From an uncultured Lachnospiraceae bacterium (GTDB lineage: Bacteria > Bacillota > Clostridia > Lachnospirales > Lachnospiraceae), in the NCBI GenBank assembly GCA_947173495.1, contig CAMWFQ010000010.1, forward strand, positions 62,001 to 126,000: a DNA stretch of 64,000 nt, in the 5' to 3' direction. Position numbers and translations under genes: made by a program. The notes below the pieces were generated by a model. The model made no database searches. It had not been told where the DNA came from and worked only from the letters and a program-made list of their open reading frames with translations. Positions 8,405-17,365 of this stretch are shown in pieces (positions within the stretch are counted from its first letter, which is position 1; each line of letters begins with the position of its first letter).

Positions 8405-9055
8405 TCATGAACATAATATTGTCAAAAGCGACTTATACCTCTCCGTCTCATTTTTTATATCTTCGGCGGTGACTCCATAATACAGATAGATCTCTTTAAA
8501 CAGCTTCTCCAACTGCTTCCTGGTTTTCTTGTCCCCGCTGAATGAGCCGTCAAGCACCTGCCAGACCGTTTCCACCCCTATCCGCATACGGTCCTTCTCT
8601 GACCATTTAATCTCATATATGTGGAAATCTATGGGAAAAATATCATCTGCAATTTTTGCTGCTATCTTCTCCCGTTCCTGAATCTGCTCACAGAATGCCT
8701 TTAAGGCTTCCACATCCTCCCCTTCTGGCGGCTTCAAATCCACCCATTCACCAAGCAAATCCGGGCGTTGGCGCATGATAAGGGATGCCTTTAAGCTGTT
8801 TCTCTGTTCCAGATAATTATGAGACTGCTGCGAAACCTCCTCAGCGCCATATTCCCGTTTCAGCCATTGCACGACTTCATCCAGCGTATGGGGATTAGCG
8901 GTAATCCGCCTTTTTATCCTGTTCCTTTTTATTCTTTGGAAATAATTCTTTATGCGTGTTGTCAGCTTCACCTTACCGCCTTTTCCGGCGATAAAAATGC
9001 TTGTCGGCCCGTCTGCCCCGCCTATAATAGATACGCTGCCCGCTCCCTTTCCCAT
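8405..9055 (-). CDS. Unknown protein with OadB-like GGADGPTSIF N-terminal motif
   Basis: A 216-residue protein preceded by AGGAGGTG 5 bases from the ATG. Residues 7-24 read SVSIIGGADGPTSIFIAG, which is almost the signature loop of the membrane beta subunit of sodium-pumping decarboxylases (OadB/GcdB). Here it is followed by a basic linker and a soluble, helical, charged domain (KLTTRIKNYFQRIKRNRIKR, then YGAEEVSQ and YYGVTAEDI). There are no membrane helices, so it is not a decarboxylase subunit, although automatic annotation may name it so. The function is unknown. Confidence 0.7.
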   Translation of the reverse strand: MGKGAGSVSIIGGADGPTSIFIAGKGGKVKLTTRIKNYFQRIKRNRIKRRITANPHTLDEVVQWLKREYGAEEVSQQSHNYLEQRNSLKASLIMRQRPDLLGEWVDLKPPEGEDVEALKAFCEQIQEREKIAAKIADDIFPIDFHIYEIKWSEKDRMRIGVETVWQVLDGSFSGDKKTRKQLEKLFKEIYLYYGVTAEDIKNETERYKSLLTILCS

Positions 9056-9187
9056 ATCTTCACCTCCTCTCCCTGCTCTCCGATTCCCCGATCTGCTGAA
9101 AAACTGAAATGCCTGCCCTGCCTTGTCAGGCTGTGGCTTATTGGCATATCAGTCGGCTTCCATTGGATGCTCCCTTGTCACATGTTG

Positions 9188-9919
9188 CTATTTTAAAGGA
9201 ACGCCATTCATTGCTTTATACAGTTCTTCGGTTTTTTGGATGTATTCAGCCTTCGCTGCCCTGTACATTGTGCAGTTATGGAAAATAAGAAATTCCTCGT
9301 CACTTATTGATATTTTCGCTCCATCAATGATATTTTTGTATATGTCATATGCTTTCTTTGTATCTCCCGTCATCTTTTCAATCAGGCTGCTTCCGTTTTC
9401 CGAATGGTAAGCATCATATGCCGTTTTGTATTCTTCGTACTCCTCGGCTGCGGTTTTTGCCGTTCCGTCAGCAATCATAGCTTTTTTCTTTTCTATCAAT
9501 GCATCAATCTTTTCCTTTGCGTAAGCCTCTGCGGCCTTCTCCATATCCTCATCTTTATGAGAAGCCGCCGGGTCTGCCAACTGCTTCAGGCGGGCCTCCA
9601 CTTTAGCCAGATCTGTAATCGTATTGTACGGGTCAACCATTGCCTTCCAGCTAACGGGCAGTTTTTCATTCATAGAGCATACGGCGTTCCTGAATTCATC
9701 ATAATCAGAAACGATATGTATCAATTCCATATCAGTACCTGATTCCATCTTTTCGGCTAAAAACTGCTGTCCTGCAACAGAAATTAATACAGTATCCCTG
9801 TTTGCGCCAGACTTCGTTCCACTTTCAACCCTGCCGTCAGCATGAGGCTCTGGCTCTCTTCCGCCTGCTGTCGCCGTATATGATGCCTGCTTCATATAGT
9901 GATTCATTTTAATATCCAT
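9188..9919 (-). CDS. Lachnospiraceae protein of unknown function
   Basis: A 243-residue soluble, charged, mostly helical protein preceded by AAGGAG 8 bases from the ATG. The N-terminus has a disordered stretch (residues 15-40) leading into DTVLISVAGQQFL, a short motif seen at the start of several uncharacterised Lachnospiraceae proteins. The middle (about 120-165) is rich in Ala, Glu and Lys and probably forms a coiled coil. It runs in the same direction as the GGADGPT gene with a 132-base gap. No function can be assigned. Confidence 0.6.
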   Translation of the reverse strand: MDIKMNHYMKQASYTATAGGREPEPHADGRVESGTKSGANRDTVLISVAGQQFLAEKMESGTDMELIHIVSDYDEFRNAVCSMNEKLPVSWKAMVDPYNTITDLAKVEARLKQLADPAASHKDEDMEKAAEAYAKEKIDALIEKKKAMIADGTAKTAAEEYEEYKTAYDAYHSENGSSLIEKMTGDTKKAYDIYKNIIDGAKISISDEEFLIFHNCTMYRAAKAEYIQKTEELYKAMNGVPLK

Positions 9920-10266
9920 AAAACCTACTCCTTTTTTACTTAATCCAATTGATTATAGCTGTTCCAACCGGTATACGTTTGCGCTTTCCTCCGGCTTTCA
10001 CTTTTTATATCGTAAAAAACAGCATATTATCTAACACCGATAGCTGGAATAGCGGTTAACTTTTATATATTTTCTGCATGATGTAAACTGTAAAAAACGG
10101 CAGTAATAAAAATAGCCGGGAGTTCTCCAAATGCTCTTTCCAATTCATAACGCAGAAATCCATATATACGGAAACTCCCAGCTGGGATCCACTGGCGCTG
10201 CATATAGGATTTCAGATTTTCAGTACTCTGCCGATACGCCTCACAAGCCGCCTGCGGGTTATAAAG
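9920..10266. other. Intergenic region, no gene seen
   Basis: About 350 bases. An imperfect repeat (CCGGGAGTT near 10110, AACTCCCAG near 10174, in inverted order) could pair over a long loop. Nothing coding is convincing on either strand. Confidence 0.3.
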
Positions 10267-11145
10267 CTACCCCCTTTTCCAGAGCAGCATACTGTCCTGA
10301 AATTCAGCCGACACTTTCCCTGTATCTTTCAGCCATGAAAGGTAAGACCGCACCGTGCTGCCAACCAACACATACTGCTCAAAGTTCATGGTAAGCCCAT
10401 AGCCTTTGAACACTTCCTGTAAAATCCGCTCAAAGCACATTGTCTCCCCACAAATGGATAAAATCCTTTCCGCGATGCTCTGCACCTTATCCCTGTTATA
10501 GCGGACAAGCTCCTTCACATCTGCAGAGGCATCCGCATGGGCCGGGACGAACATGGCCGCTTCCATCTGCTCCACTTTATCCAGCGTCTCCAGATAAGCG
10601 CCCACGTCATAAATGAAGGGAACCGCATATTTATCCAGGGTCTCCCTGCTGCTGATGCAATCCGCAAGGAACACCACATTGTCCGGCATTCGGAATCCTA
10701 CCATATCAAAGAAATGCCCCGACAACGGTATCACTTCAATCTCCTTCGGAAAGCTTTTATCTGAAAAATCCGTCACATCGCTTTCCTGCGCCATCAGGAA
10801 CTTGTGCCGCAAATCCTTACACGGATAACCCCCGTAAAGGAAGGACGGCTCCAGTACCGGATATTTCGTAAAAGCCGCCTCTATGCCGCCAGAATAAACC
10901 TTGCATCCCGTCTGCCCCTGCAGGTATCTGTTCCCGCCGATATGGTCTGCATTGGAGTGGGTATTCAATATTGCCGCCAGATGCCACCCGTTCTTATCCA
11001 GTATCTGCCGAATCTTCCTCCCCGCATCTTTGTCATTCCCGCCGTCAACCAGATAGGCATTCTCCCCGTCCGCCACATAGATGCCTATCTTCGCCGGGCA
11101 GTTTATGTAATAACATTTCTCACTGACCTGTACCAATTCGTACAT
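10267..11145 (-). CDS. MBL-fold metallohydrolase
   Basis: A 292-residue metallo-beta-lactamase-fold hydrolase. The metal motif is THSNADHIGG (near residue 60), with a substitution in the canonical HxHxDH (first two ligands read H-S-N-A-D-H). Further ligands are in LSGHFFDMVG and FLADC. A C-terminal helical region follows (GYGLTMNFEQYVLVG). The ATG at 11145 has AAGGAGG 8 bases upstream. It probably hydrolyses a thioester or lactone-type substrate. It follows the XRE-cupin regulator by 88 bases in the same direction and may be its target. Confidence 0.82.
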   Translation of the reverse strand: MYELVQVSEKCYYINCPAKIGIYVADGENAYLVDGGNDKDAGRKIRQILDKNGWHLAAILNTHSNADHIGGNRYLQGQTGCKVYSGGIEAAFTKYPVLEPSFLYGGYPCKDLRHKFLMAQESDVTDFSDKSFPKEIEVIPLSGHFFDMVGFRMPDNVVFLADCISSRETLDKYAVPFIYDVGAYLETLDKVEQMEAAMFVPAHADASADVKELVRYNRDKVQSIAERILSICGETMCFERILQEVFKGYGLTMNFEQYVLVGSTVRSYLSWLKDTGKVSAEFQDSMLLWKRG

Positions 11146-11233
11146 TTTATAATCCTCCTTGTTTTCCGAAGGAAAATGTCTGCCATGCCTGCATGGCATG
11201 CGCCCTTGCAGGAGCAGAGGATTTTTCCTCTCT

Positions 11234-11803
11234 CTAATTCCCAGGATAAAAAATCACATTATAGGCGGCGCAGGCTTTATCTGAAACATTGTGATATGCG
11301 TGGAAAATATCAGCTCCAAACCGTATGGACTGTTTTTCCTGCAGCGTCACTTCTTTCCTGCCTATTGTCATTTTCAGTGTTCCCTGCACCATAAGAACAT
11401 ATTCCTCCACGCCTGCCACATGGGGAAGCGATTCATGGCGCACTCCTGCATCAAACTCGATATAAAACGCCTCTACATTCCGAACAGGGTCAAAAGGAAA
11501 CAGCGGGTATGCCCGCATCCCACCATTTTCCTCCGTGATTACATTTTCCTCCCTAAGCCCGGTAACCGTATATTCCGCTTCTTCCTGTCTGCAGAAAAAG
11601 GATAACGGTATTTTCAGCCCTGTTGAAATTTTCCATAATACATTGATGGTGGGCGAGGACTGCCCACGCTCGATCTGGCCTAACATGGGCTTGCTCACAC
11701 CAGTCAATTCCGCAACATCATCCAGCGTAAGCTGCCTTGTATTCCGTACTTCTTTCAGCCGTTCGCCTATCTTTAATGAAATTTGTTCCATACTTAACCC
11801 CAT
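11234..11803 (-). CDS. XRE-family regulator with C-terminal cupin domain
   Basis: A 189-residue protein. Residues 12-68 form an XRE helix-turn-helix (LTLDDVAELTGVSKPMLGQI, then ERGQSSPT). Residues 110-185 are a cupin_2 barrel (HVAGVEEYVLMVQGTLKMTI), as in PuuR/SutR-type regulators of amine or amino-acid metabolism. An alternative ATG lies four codons downstream; neither start has a strong ribosome site. Twin palindromes upstream suggest autorepression. The MBL gene downstream is the likely co-regulated gene. Confidence 0.87.
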   Translation of the reverse strand: MGLSMEQISLKIGERLKEVRNTRQLTLDDVAELTGVSKPMLGQIERGQSSPTINVLWKISTGLKIPLSFFCRQEEAEYTVTGLREENVITEENGGMRAYPLFPFDPVRNVEAFYIEFDAGVRHESLPHVAGVEEYVLMVQGTLKMTIGRKEVTLQEKQSIRFGADIFHAYHNVSDKACAAYNVIFYPGN

Positions 11804-11827
11804 TTCTGCGCTGTTTTGTTACGCAAA

Positions 11828-11857
11828 GCCATAATATGGCTAAAGCATATAATATGC
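11828..11857 (-). promoter_or_regulatory. Twin 13-bp palindromes upstream of the XRE-cupin gene
   Basis: GCCATAATATGGC (11828-11840) and GCATATAATATGC (11845-11857) are both perfect odd palindromes, 4 bases apart (17 bases centre to centre) and rich in TATA-like sequence. They lie 25-54 bases before the XRE start, where the promoter should be. This is a typical arrangement for a dimeric autorepressor. Confidence 0.6.
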
Positions 11858-11899
11858 TTAACAAGTTTGTGGCAAGCAACGCGCAGACCCCAATCTCGC

Positions 11900-11923
11900 G
11901 ATTGAAAATTTTAATTTTCAATC
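11900..11923. repeat. 24-bp AT-rich perfect inverted repeat
   Basis: Arms GATTGAAAATT and AATTTTCAATC match perfectly around TT. The repeat is farther upstream of the XRE gene, in the non-coding stretch 11858-12103, which otherwise holds nothing recognisable. It could be a second operator or part of a mobile-element end. Confidence 0.4.
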
Positions 11924-12201
11924 CTCTTCCTGAATATGTTCTATTAAACAAAATATACTATAACATATACGAAAGTAAAATGAAAGAGCCATTAACAGCC
12001 CTTTTTCTCATTATCATTTATCCATTCAGTTTCCATGTTTGTATATGGGTTTTACCTGCGACTGATTATTTCACCTCAGAAGCACCGGAGCCAGGCTCTG
12101 CTTAGCTCCACTGGTTTTTAGTTGCGAACCACCGGTTCGCCTTTCAGCTCCACCTGATCCTACTTATATTCTGTGTTCGGCACAGTATTTCCGAATATTC
12201 T

Positions 12202-12855
12202 TCAACCCATCTCAATCCAGAAGGAAGTATGAGCGTAGCGGACAACAATGGCTTCGACCTGTACACTTTCATTCAGACGCGTTACCCAGTCTTCCTGGCG
12301 GTACTGGGTGCAGGAAATGGTTGATGTGGTATCCGCTCTGCGTTCAAACAACTCGAAAAGAAAATATAGTTCACTGTCGGGCATATCCGATGCCAGCCAT
12401 TCCTCTATAACAAGAAGCGGGATCTTGCTGTAACCTGCAAGCAGGCGTTTCTGTTTTCCCTGCATGATGGATGCGTCTCCGTATTCCATGAGTAAATCCG
12501 GCAGACATATATATCTTGCCTTGATCTGTCCCAGACAAGCCTGCTTTGTCAATGCACAGTCCAGATATGTTTTCCCTGAACCGGCAGGCCCCTGAAGAAC
12601 AGTGCTCTGATGATGTCCAATGTATTGGCATTGGAACAGGTCCTTTAACAGTGTTTTGTCAAGCTCGTGTCCATCATAATAGATACCGTGCATGTCAGCC
12701 TGTGGGAATCTCAGTCTTGCCGATTGATCAGCCGTTGGATGCGGTCATCAAAAGACCATGCGAGGTCTCCGGCTCTGACTGCTGTATCTCCAGACCGGCT
12801 AGATCTCTGGCATATTTAATTCCCGGAGTTTGCGTTTGGTCTCACCATTGATCAT
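12202..12855 (-). pseudogene. istB: istB, IS21 helper ATPase (frameshifted, internally deleted)
   Basis: The start at 12855 reads MINGETKRKLRELNMPEI and then a stop. Another frame carries DLAWSFDDRIQRLI, and the final open frame (12202-12693) carries Walker A (GPAGSGKT), Walker B region (IPLLVIEEWL) and FCTQ-like SCTQYRQEDW. About 20 codons are missing between RLI and RFPQADMHG compared with intact IstB. IstB is the AAA+ helper that loads the IstA transposase; this copy cannot make a full protein. Confidence 0.8.
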
Positions 12856-13263
12856 TGCTGCCACCTCCCGCATAATAGCTGCTTCCCCTGAGATATCCCA
12901 TAGAGATTCCGGTATCCTTTTTCGCTTTTATGCTTTCCTGATATATCTGGTCTTGATTGGCGGTCAGAATGGAATTAAGAAGTTTAAGCGTCACCCCGAC
13001 ACGTTTAAGTTCCTGATGAACATACTAATAATCCGGCTGCTCATAGAGATTTTCTACCGCAAATTTATCCGGAAAAATCATGCGGTAACTTCGTCTTCCG
13101 AAAGGTGTTTTACCTTTTCATAAGTGATTTCTTTTTCCCTTGCGATATTTATTACATCGCTGACGGAATGTTTAGACATATGTCTGTTTGCGACTATCTG
13201 ATTTCTTGACAGCCCGGATGCCTTAAGTTCCAGAATAAGCTTGGCATTAATCTCATTGGCCAT
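12856..13263 (-). pseudogene. istA: istA, IS21 transposase (N-terminus only, central deletion)
   Basis: The ATG at 13263 follows GGGAGG. It gives the IstA N-terminal HTH: LSRNQIVANRHMSKHSVSD, then SEDEV. A frameshift follows, and MIFPDKFAVENLYEQPDY with KRVGVTLKLL continues in another frame with an internal stop. The DDE catalytic core is absent: sequence jumps to a short C-terminal scrap just before istB. Confidence 0.75.
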
Positions 13264-13363
13264 AGTCACAAGCCTCCCTTCTGTAAAATTTGAGGTGACC
13301 CTCGGATATGATTTTACAAAAAGATTCATCAAAAGTGGAGCTATTGCGTGAATTAGCAGTTAA

Positions 13364-13932
13364 GTGGAGCTTCTACACCTACAGGCGGAGTATACCCTGT
13401 CAGAAGCAGTGCAGATCATACAATCAAAAAATTTCAACAGCCAACGGGAACAACGTTACATAGACGCATTAAAATATGTCAGCCAATGCCACAGTCTGGT
13501 CAAATCGAAATCCTCCTATCAAGGTAATGAACTGATCGCCTTTAAGAAAACTCTGCAAGAATTGGCTGACCTCAATATCAATTCGTTACCATTCCCAGAG
13601 AATGGAATATTAAGCACATATCAAATTTCTTAAGAGCTTATTTTAATGAACTGACAGAAGATTTTTCAAATTTTAATATTCTGAATGAGAATTTGTGTAC
13701 GACACAGGGATATGTGGTTGCGAAAGATATAAGAAGCCCCCTATATAATACTATTGCTCTTATTATATTAATGTATTCCTGTACGTTTTGGTATTATCAG
13801 CTTCATACATGGTCAAAAAATAACATTTTTATGCGAGGTACGACTAACCATTCTCATGTCAAATTCAAAATGATATATCGTATATCAAAAGTAAAAAAAC
13901 GCACAAAAAAGTTGCATACCAGCTATGCTTGA
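13364..13932 (+). pseudogene. Unrecognised plus-strand gene, frameshifted and truncated
   Basis: The first open frame (to 13633) reads YTLSEAVQIIQSKNFNSQRE, then YVSQCHSLVK and LQELADLNINSLPFP. At about 13596 the reading moves to another frame: REWNIKHISNFLRAYFNELT, NENLCTTQGYVVAKDI, then a hydrophobic segment. The two halves read as one helical protein with a frame break. The 5' end abuts the IS21 right end, so the gene was probably cut by that insertion. I do not recognise the family. Confidence 0.4.
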
Positions 13933-13947
13933 TTACTGGTATGCAAC
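13905..13947 (-). terminator. Intrinsic terminator of the Rpn nuclease gene
   Basis: Perfect 12-bp arms GTTGCATACCAG (13911-13922) and CTGGTATGCAAC (13936-13947) with a 13-base loop. On the minus strand the stem is followed by six T residues (13905-13910). It lies about 77 bases after the Rpn stop. Confidence 0.8.
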
Positions 13948-14023
13948 TATTATCACTTTATATCGTTCATTAATGCAAAATTTTCAGCATATTACTTGCA
14001 GATACTATCATATTTGCTGTTTC

Positions 14024-14857
14024 CTATACAGGCTGTAATTCACCTGACAACTCTCTTATCACTTCTATAGGTAAGTTAGAAAACTCTGCCACTTTATCCA
14101 GTGATAATGTACCATCACCTAACATACGTCTTGCTGTATCAATTTTTGAATCATACCATGCATCATGCCTCTCACTTTCAACATACGAACGCATGATTTC
14201 TTCTTCATCATACAATACCATCATAATATCCACAACCTCACTTTCTTTACTGCTCAGATATTCGCTGAGTACATTCCTGTCTTTGCAGATACGGATTGCT
14301 TCCATAACTGCTTTTCTCGTCCTCCCATATTTCTTCATCTGCTCATTGCAGACTTTTGTAAATATGACATACTGATTGATAATATCTCCTTCTTTTCCGT
14401 CATATATCATTTTTACCTTTACATCAACCGCACATTCTTTTCCATTGAAAAATTCCTGTGACAATGATATTTCAGGTGGCTTTGTATTCCTCTCTCCTGT
14501 GAATATGACGTAGACCTCCGGAATAGGCATCTGTACTTTTTTGCTCTTATACAGGTTCTGCTTTGTCCTCTCAAAATAATCATGCCATGTCTGTACCAGA
14601 TACATCAGCGCCCTCACTATGATATTCACCGTCCATACAGAGGACTGTGCTTCCACAAGGATCATCAGCTTATCGCCCACTGTAAACCCAAGGTCATTGT
14701 AAATGTTGTCTGTTAATACATTTTTGATTGTTATATCATTTAGATCATTCTCTGTAACATCAGTATCTTCCGGATGGAGCGATTTATACAGTTGGAGAAG
14801 ATATTTCTTATCCTGAAACAAATCCGTAAATACGCTGTCCTTGATCGTGCGCTTCAT
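14024..14857 (-). CDS. Rpn-family recombination-promoting nuclease / PD-(D/E)XK protein
   Basis: A 277-residue protein. It begins MKRTIKDSVFTDLFQDKKYL and has a PD-(D/E)XK-type core around LMILVEAQSSV (the E-x-Q variant usual in this family), preceded by DNIYNDLGF. Rpn proteins are DNA endonucleases that promote RecA-independent recombination, and the family is greatly expanded in Lachnospiraceae. The ATG at 14857 is chosen for GGAAGG 4 bases upstream; the frame continues upstream to a GTG at 14989 overlapping the truncated tnsC. It occupies the place where the rest of tnsC should be. Confidence 0.82.
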   Translation of the reverse strand: MKRTIKDSVFTDLFQDKKYLLQLYKSLHPEDTDVTENDLNDITIKNVLTDNIYNDLGFTVGDKLMILVEAQSSVWTVNIIVRALMYLVQTWHDYFERTKQNLYKSKKVQMPIPEVYVIFTGERNTKPPEISLSQEFFNGKECAVDVKVKMIYDGKEGDIINQYVIFTKVCNEQMKKYGRTRKAVMEAIRICKDRNVLSEYLSSKESEVVDIMMVLYDEEEIMRSYVESERHDAWYDSKIDTARRMLGDGTLSLDKVAEFSNLPIEVIRELSGELQPV

Positions 14858-14985
14858 GATTCCTTCCTGATCCTTCTTTACATTGTCTACAATCTCAACA
14901 TCGTTTCTTTCCAATCTCTTCACCTGCCTTGTATCTGCTTCTTTTTTTATAGTATCATAAATCGTTGTTTTTTCATAGGTATTTC

Positions 14986-15540
14986 TCACGCTCTCAATGC
15001 GTTCTCATAATACTTACTCTCTATCATTTCATCCACCTTACGCAATATCTCCAACAATAGCCCTTTTACAGAAGAATCAAAAGGACACTGCACACAAATA
15101 CATGGGATAATCTTCGTGTATGGATTCTCAACTTCAATCACCCTATTTTCAGTAATCAACGTAATTGCCCTGCTGATAGCAGAACTTTTGCCAATACCTG
15201 ATGCCCCAATAATCGTAAAGCTATCAGAACCGCCCATGATACCGCTGTACTCCTGCTGGATAATCGCCTTGTAATTCTGATTCTTCTGCTGTACAGCCAG
15301 TTTCGTACCCTTCTTCTGCAATGACCGTAACAATGCCAGATACATTTTGCTGTAAATCTCTAATGACATTTGAGAAGGTACATATATCCTGTAAAGATCA
15401 GAAAGTGCCATAAGACGTGCAGGAACATCAGCACCACGGATTGATTCCTCATACTCCGGTAAAACTTCCAATACAGAAAACAAATCATCCCCTGATTTCA
15501 TTGATGGTAAAATATGTATAATATCTGAAAGATCAGCCAT
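14986..15540 (-). pseudogene. tnsC: TnsC/TniB-type AAA+ ATPase, truncated after Walker A
   Basis: A 184-residue N-terminal part of a Tn7-like target-selection ATPase. The Walker A motif GASGIGKSSAI lies near residue 110, and the frame ends at YYENALRA. Intact relatives continue with a Walker B (VDEIQN-type) and sensor region; none is present before the Rpn gene. Its ATG overlaps the end of tnsB by 8 bases, as in intact tns operons. Without Walker B it should not hydrolyse ATP normally. Confidence 0.75.
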
Positions 15541-17365
15541 GCTTTACTCCCTCCCTCATGTAATCCTGATGGTTCTTCATTTGTTCCTTTTTTCTGGTAC
15601 TACGGATATTCTTCATGTGTACATCCTTATGAGTACCGACACTGCCAGCAATGGCTTCTATATGCTGTGCAAGATCAATCTGTGCCTGTAAATTGTTCCT
15701 CATTTCATTTTTCGTAATAGCCCTCTGGCCATTCTGTAACTCTTGTATTTCAACTAAATCTTTTCCTTTAAATCGTGATTCTATCAGCATAAATTCCACA
15801 TACGAACCATTCTCAATTACCCATACAGAACTTACATCCTCTGGATTATAAGCCACCATCACAGTACCACCCGATAGATATTGCTCTGTATAACCTTCGC
15901 AATGATAACGCAACTTATTTACCTTCAAACCTGTTCGTCCATATTTTCCTGTAGTCCTCGGCAACAATGTCAGCATCAGCTCTCTACTATCCACATTGAT
16001 TAAATTTGCTCCTATCTGTGACTTACCCCACTCCCAGATACAGGACACATAAGGCTTTACCTGATCTGCTATCATAGCTTCTGTATATGGAAAGTTTTCT
16101 ATGATCCGTTGTGAATTATAATAGATCATACAATGTAGAATAATCTTTTCAAAATCCATCATTGTTAAGCAAGCATCTTTCCGGTAATCATGCTCCCCTC
16201 TCTCCTGATAGTCAGGCTCAATCACACCCTTACCTTTCAAATGCTTCTTATATGTCTCCTGTATTAAGTCAAAGAATTTCTCCACCAATCCTTTCAATTC
16301 TGGTCTGTAAGATGGCAGATTTACAACTGTAACACCCAACTCTGCTATCTGTTCAAAGTTCTCCGATTTATATTCGCTCCCCATATCGGTAACAAATGTA
16401 GCTGGTAGCATATCACAATCCCAATCTTCTTTTTGTATGGAAATACCATAACGCTTACACCATGCTACTTTATCAGTAATGATATTCAGCATCAATCCTC
16501 GTAAACTATATACTCCACCTTCCCATGAAAGAGAATATCCACAACACAGACTGCTATAAGCATCAATACACGCAGTAAGAATAGGTCTGCCAACCAAATT
16601 TCCTTCCTCATTAATCAGATAAATATCGCATACCGTAGCATCCAGCATACCTACACCAACTGCACGAGCAAACTCCTGTACTCCTTCACCAGTAAGAGGA
16701 CGGTTATTCCTCTGATAATTCTTCAATCCATCCCTTGAAATATAGAAGTTCTGCATCTTTCTTGTCTTACGATAAAAGTATCGGAACTGATAGAATGATG
16801 GATATTCTTCTGACAATACTCCCATAGCATCACAATATTTCTCTTTGAGCATCATGGTATAAGCAGTCATTAAGGACTGCTTTTTTGTCGTATAGAAAAA
16901 CTTATTTAACGCCCATCTTATATTCTTTTCATCCTGTGTCAGCTCCCGTTCATTCTTATGTTTCTTCGGAGCAAGAACAGCTATATCCAGATAAGATAAA
17001 TAAAGACAGAGATAATTCCTGACCGTCTGCTTTGATACCTCATTCTCTACAGATATGGAACTAATCAGTTTAGAGCGCATCTTATCATCCGATATGAAAG
17101 AAACAATAGGTGCAATCATTGTATACCGCTCATGCATTATCTTCCTCTGGTCTGCATCCAGAGCATCAGTATCTCTTATGACATCAACGCCACTAACCTC
17201 AAATAACTCTCCATCAGTACACCCAACATAAGATTCCAACAACTCTGATTCCACCCATACAGGCATCTTCCTGTTGATACAATCAATCACAAGAACGCTC
17301 TCCTGTTGTATTTCCAACACTCGGATAATGCTATCACCAGAACGCAACAGATCATACTTCTTCAT
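15533..17365 (-). CDS. tnsB: TnsB/TniA-type DDE transposase (Mu C-terminal domain)
   Basis: About 610 residues. After an N-terminal DNA-binding region (winged helices, about 60-200), the integrase core carries the acidic triad in MLDATVCD (near 245), VTDMGSEYKS (near 330) and LKGLVEKFFD (near 363). A Mu-transposase C-terminal beta-barrel follows (about 450-530). TnsB joins the transposon 3' ends to the target. The ATG at 17365 overlaps the end of tnsA. The gene appears intact, so it could act on matching ends in trans. Confidence 0.88.
   Translation of the reverse strand: MKKYDLLRSGDSIIRVLEIQQESVLVIDCINRKMPVWVESELLESYVGCTDGELFEVSGVDVIRDTDALDADQRKIMHERYTMIAPIVSFISDDKMRSKLISSISVENEVSKQTVRNYLCLYLSYLDIAVLAPKKHKNERELTQDEKNIRWALNKFFYTTKKQSLMTAYTMMLKEKYCDAMGVLSEEYPSFYQFRYFYRKTRKMQNFYISRDGLKNYQRNNRPLTGEGVQEFARAVGVGMLDATVCDIYLINEEGNLVGRPILTACIDAYSSLCCGYSLSWEGGVYSLRGLMLNIITDKVAWCKRYGISIQKEDWDCDMLPATFVTDMGSEYKSENFEQIAELGVTVVNLPSYRPELKGLVEKFFDLIQETYKKHLKGKGVIEPDYQERGEHDYRKDACLTMMDFEKIILHCMIYYNSQRIIENFPYTEAMIADQVKPYVSCIWEWGKSQIGANLINVDSRELMLTLLPRTTGKYGRTGLKVNKLRYHCEGYTEQYLSGGTVMVAYNPEDVSSVWVIENGSYVEFMLIESRFKGKDLVEIQELQNGQRAITKNEMRNNLQAQIDLAQHIEAIAGSVGTHKDVHMKNIRSTRKKEQMKNHQDYMREGVKHG

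Larger units (their letters stand above)
12104..13371 (-). mobile_element. Decayed IS21-family insertion sequence
   Basis: Remnants of istA and istB lie between paired subterminal boxes: AGCTCCAC at 12104-12111 and 12146-12153, and the inverted GTGGAGCT at 13335-13342 and 13364-13371. Intact IS21 elements are about 2.0-2.5 kb with multiple terminal repeats; here only about 1.27 kb remains. Both genes are broken, so the copy should be immobile. Confidence 0.75.

Noticed and set aside
8405-9055. Sodium-translocating decarboxylase beta subunit
   Set aside because: Only the short GGADGPT motif is shared; there are no membrane helices or other subunits.
11718-11951. A hydrophobic 77-residue minus-strand ORF before the XRE gene
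   Set aside because: It overlaps the XRE start and the palindromic operators, and has no ribosome site.
13698-13704. TACGACA as the far left end of the Tn7-like element
   Set aside because: Only seven bases match and the flanking sequence does not align with the repeats beside ppdK, so chance is likely.
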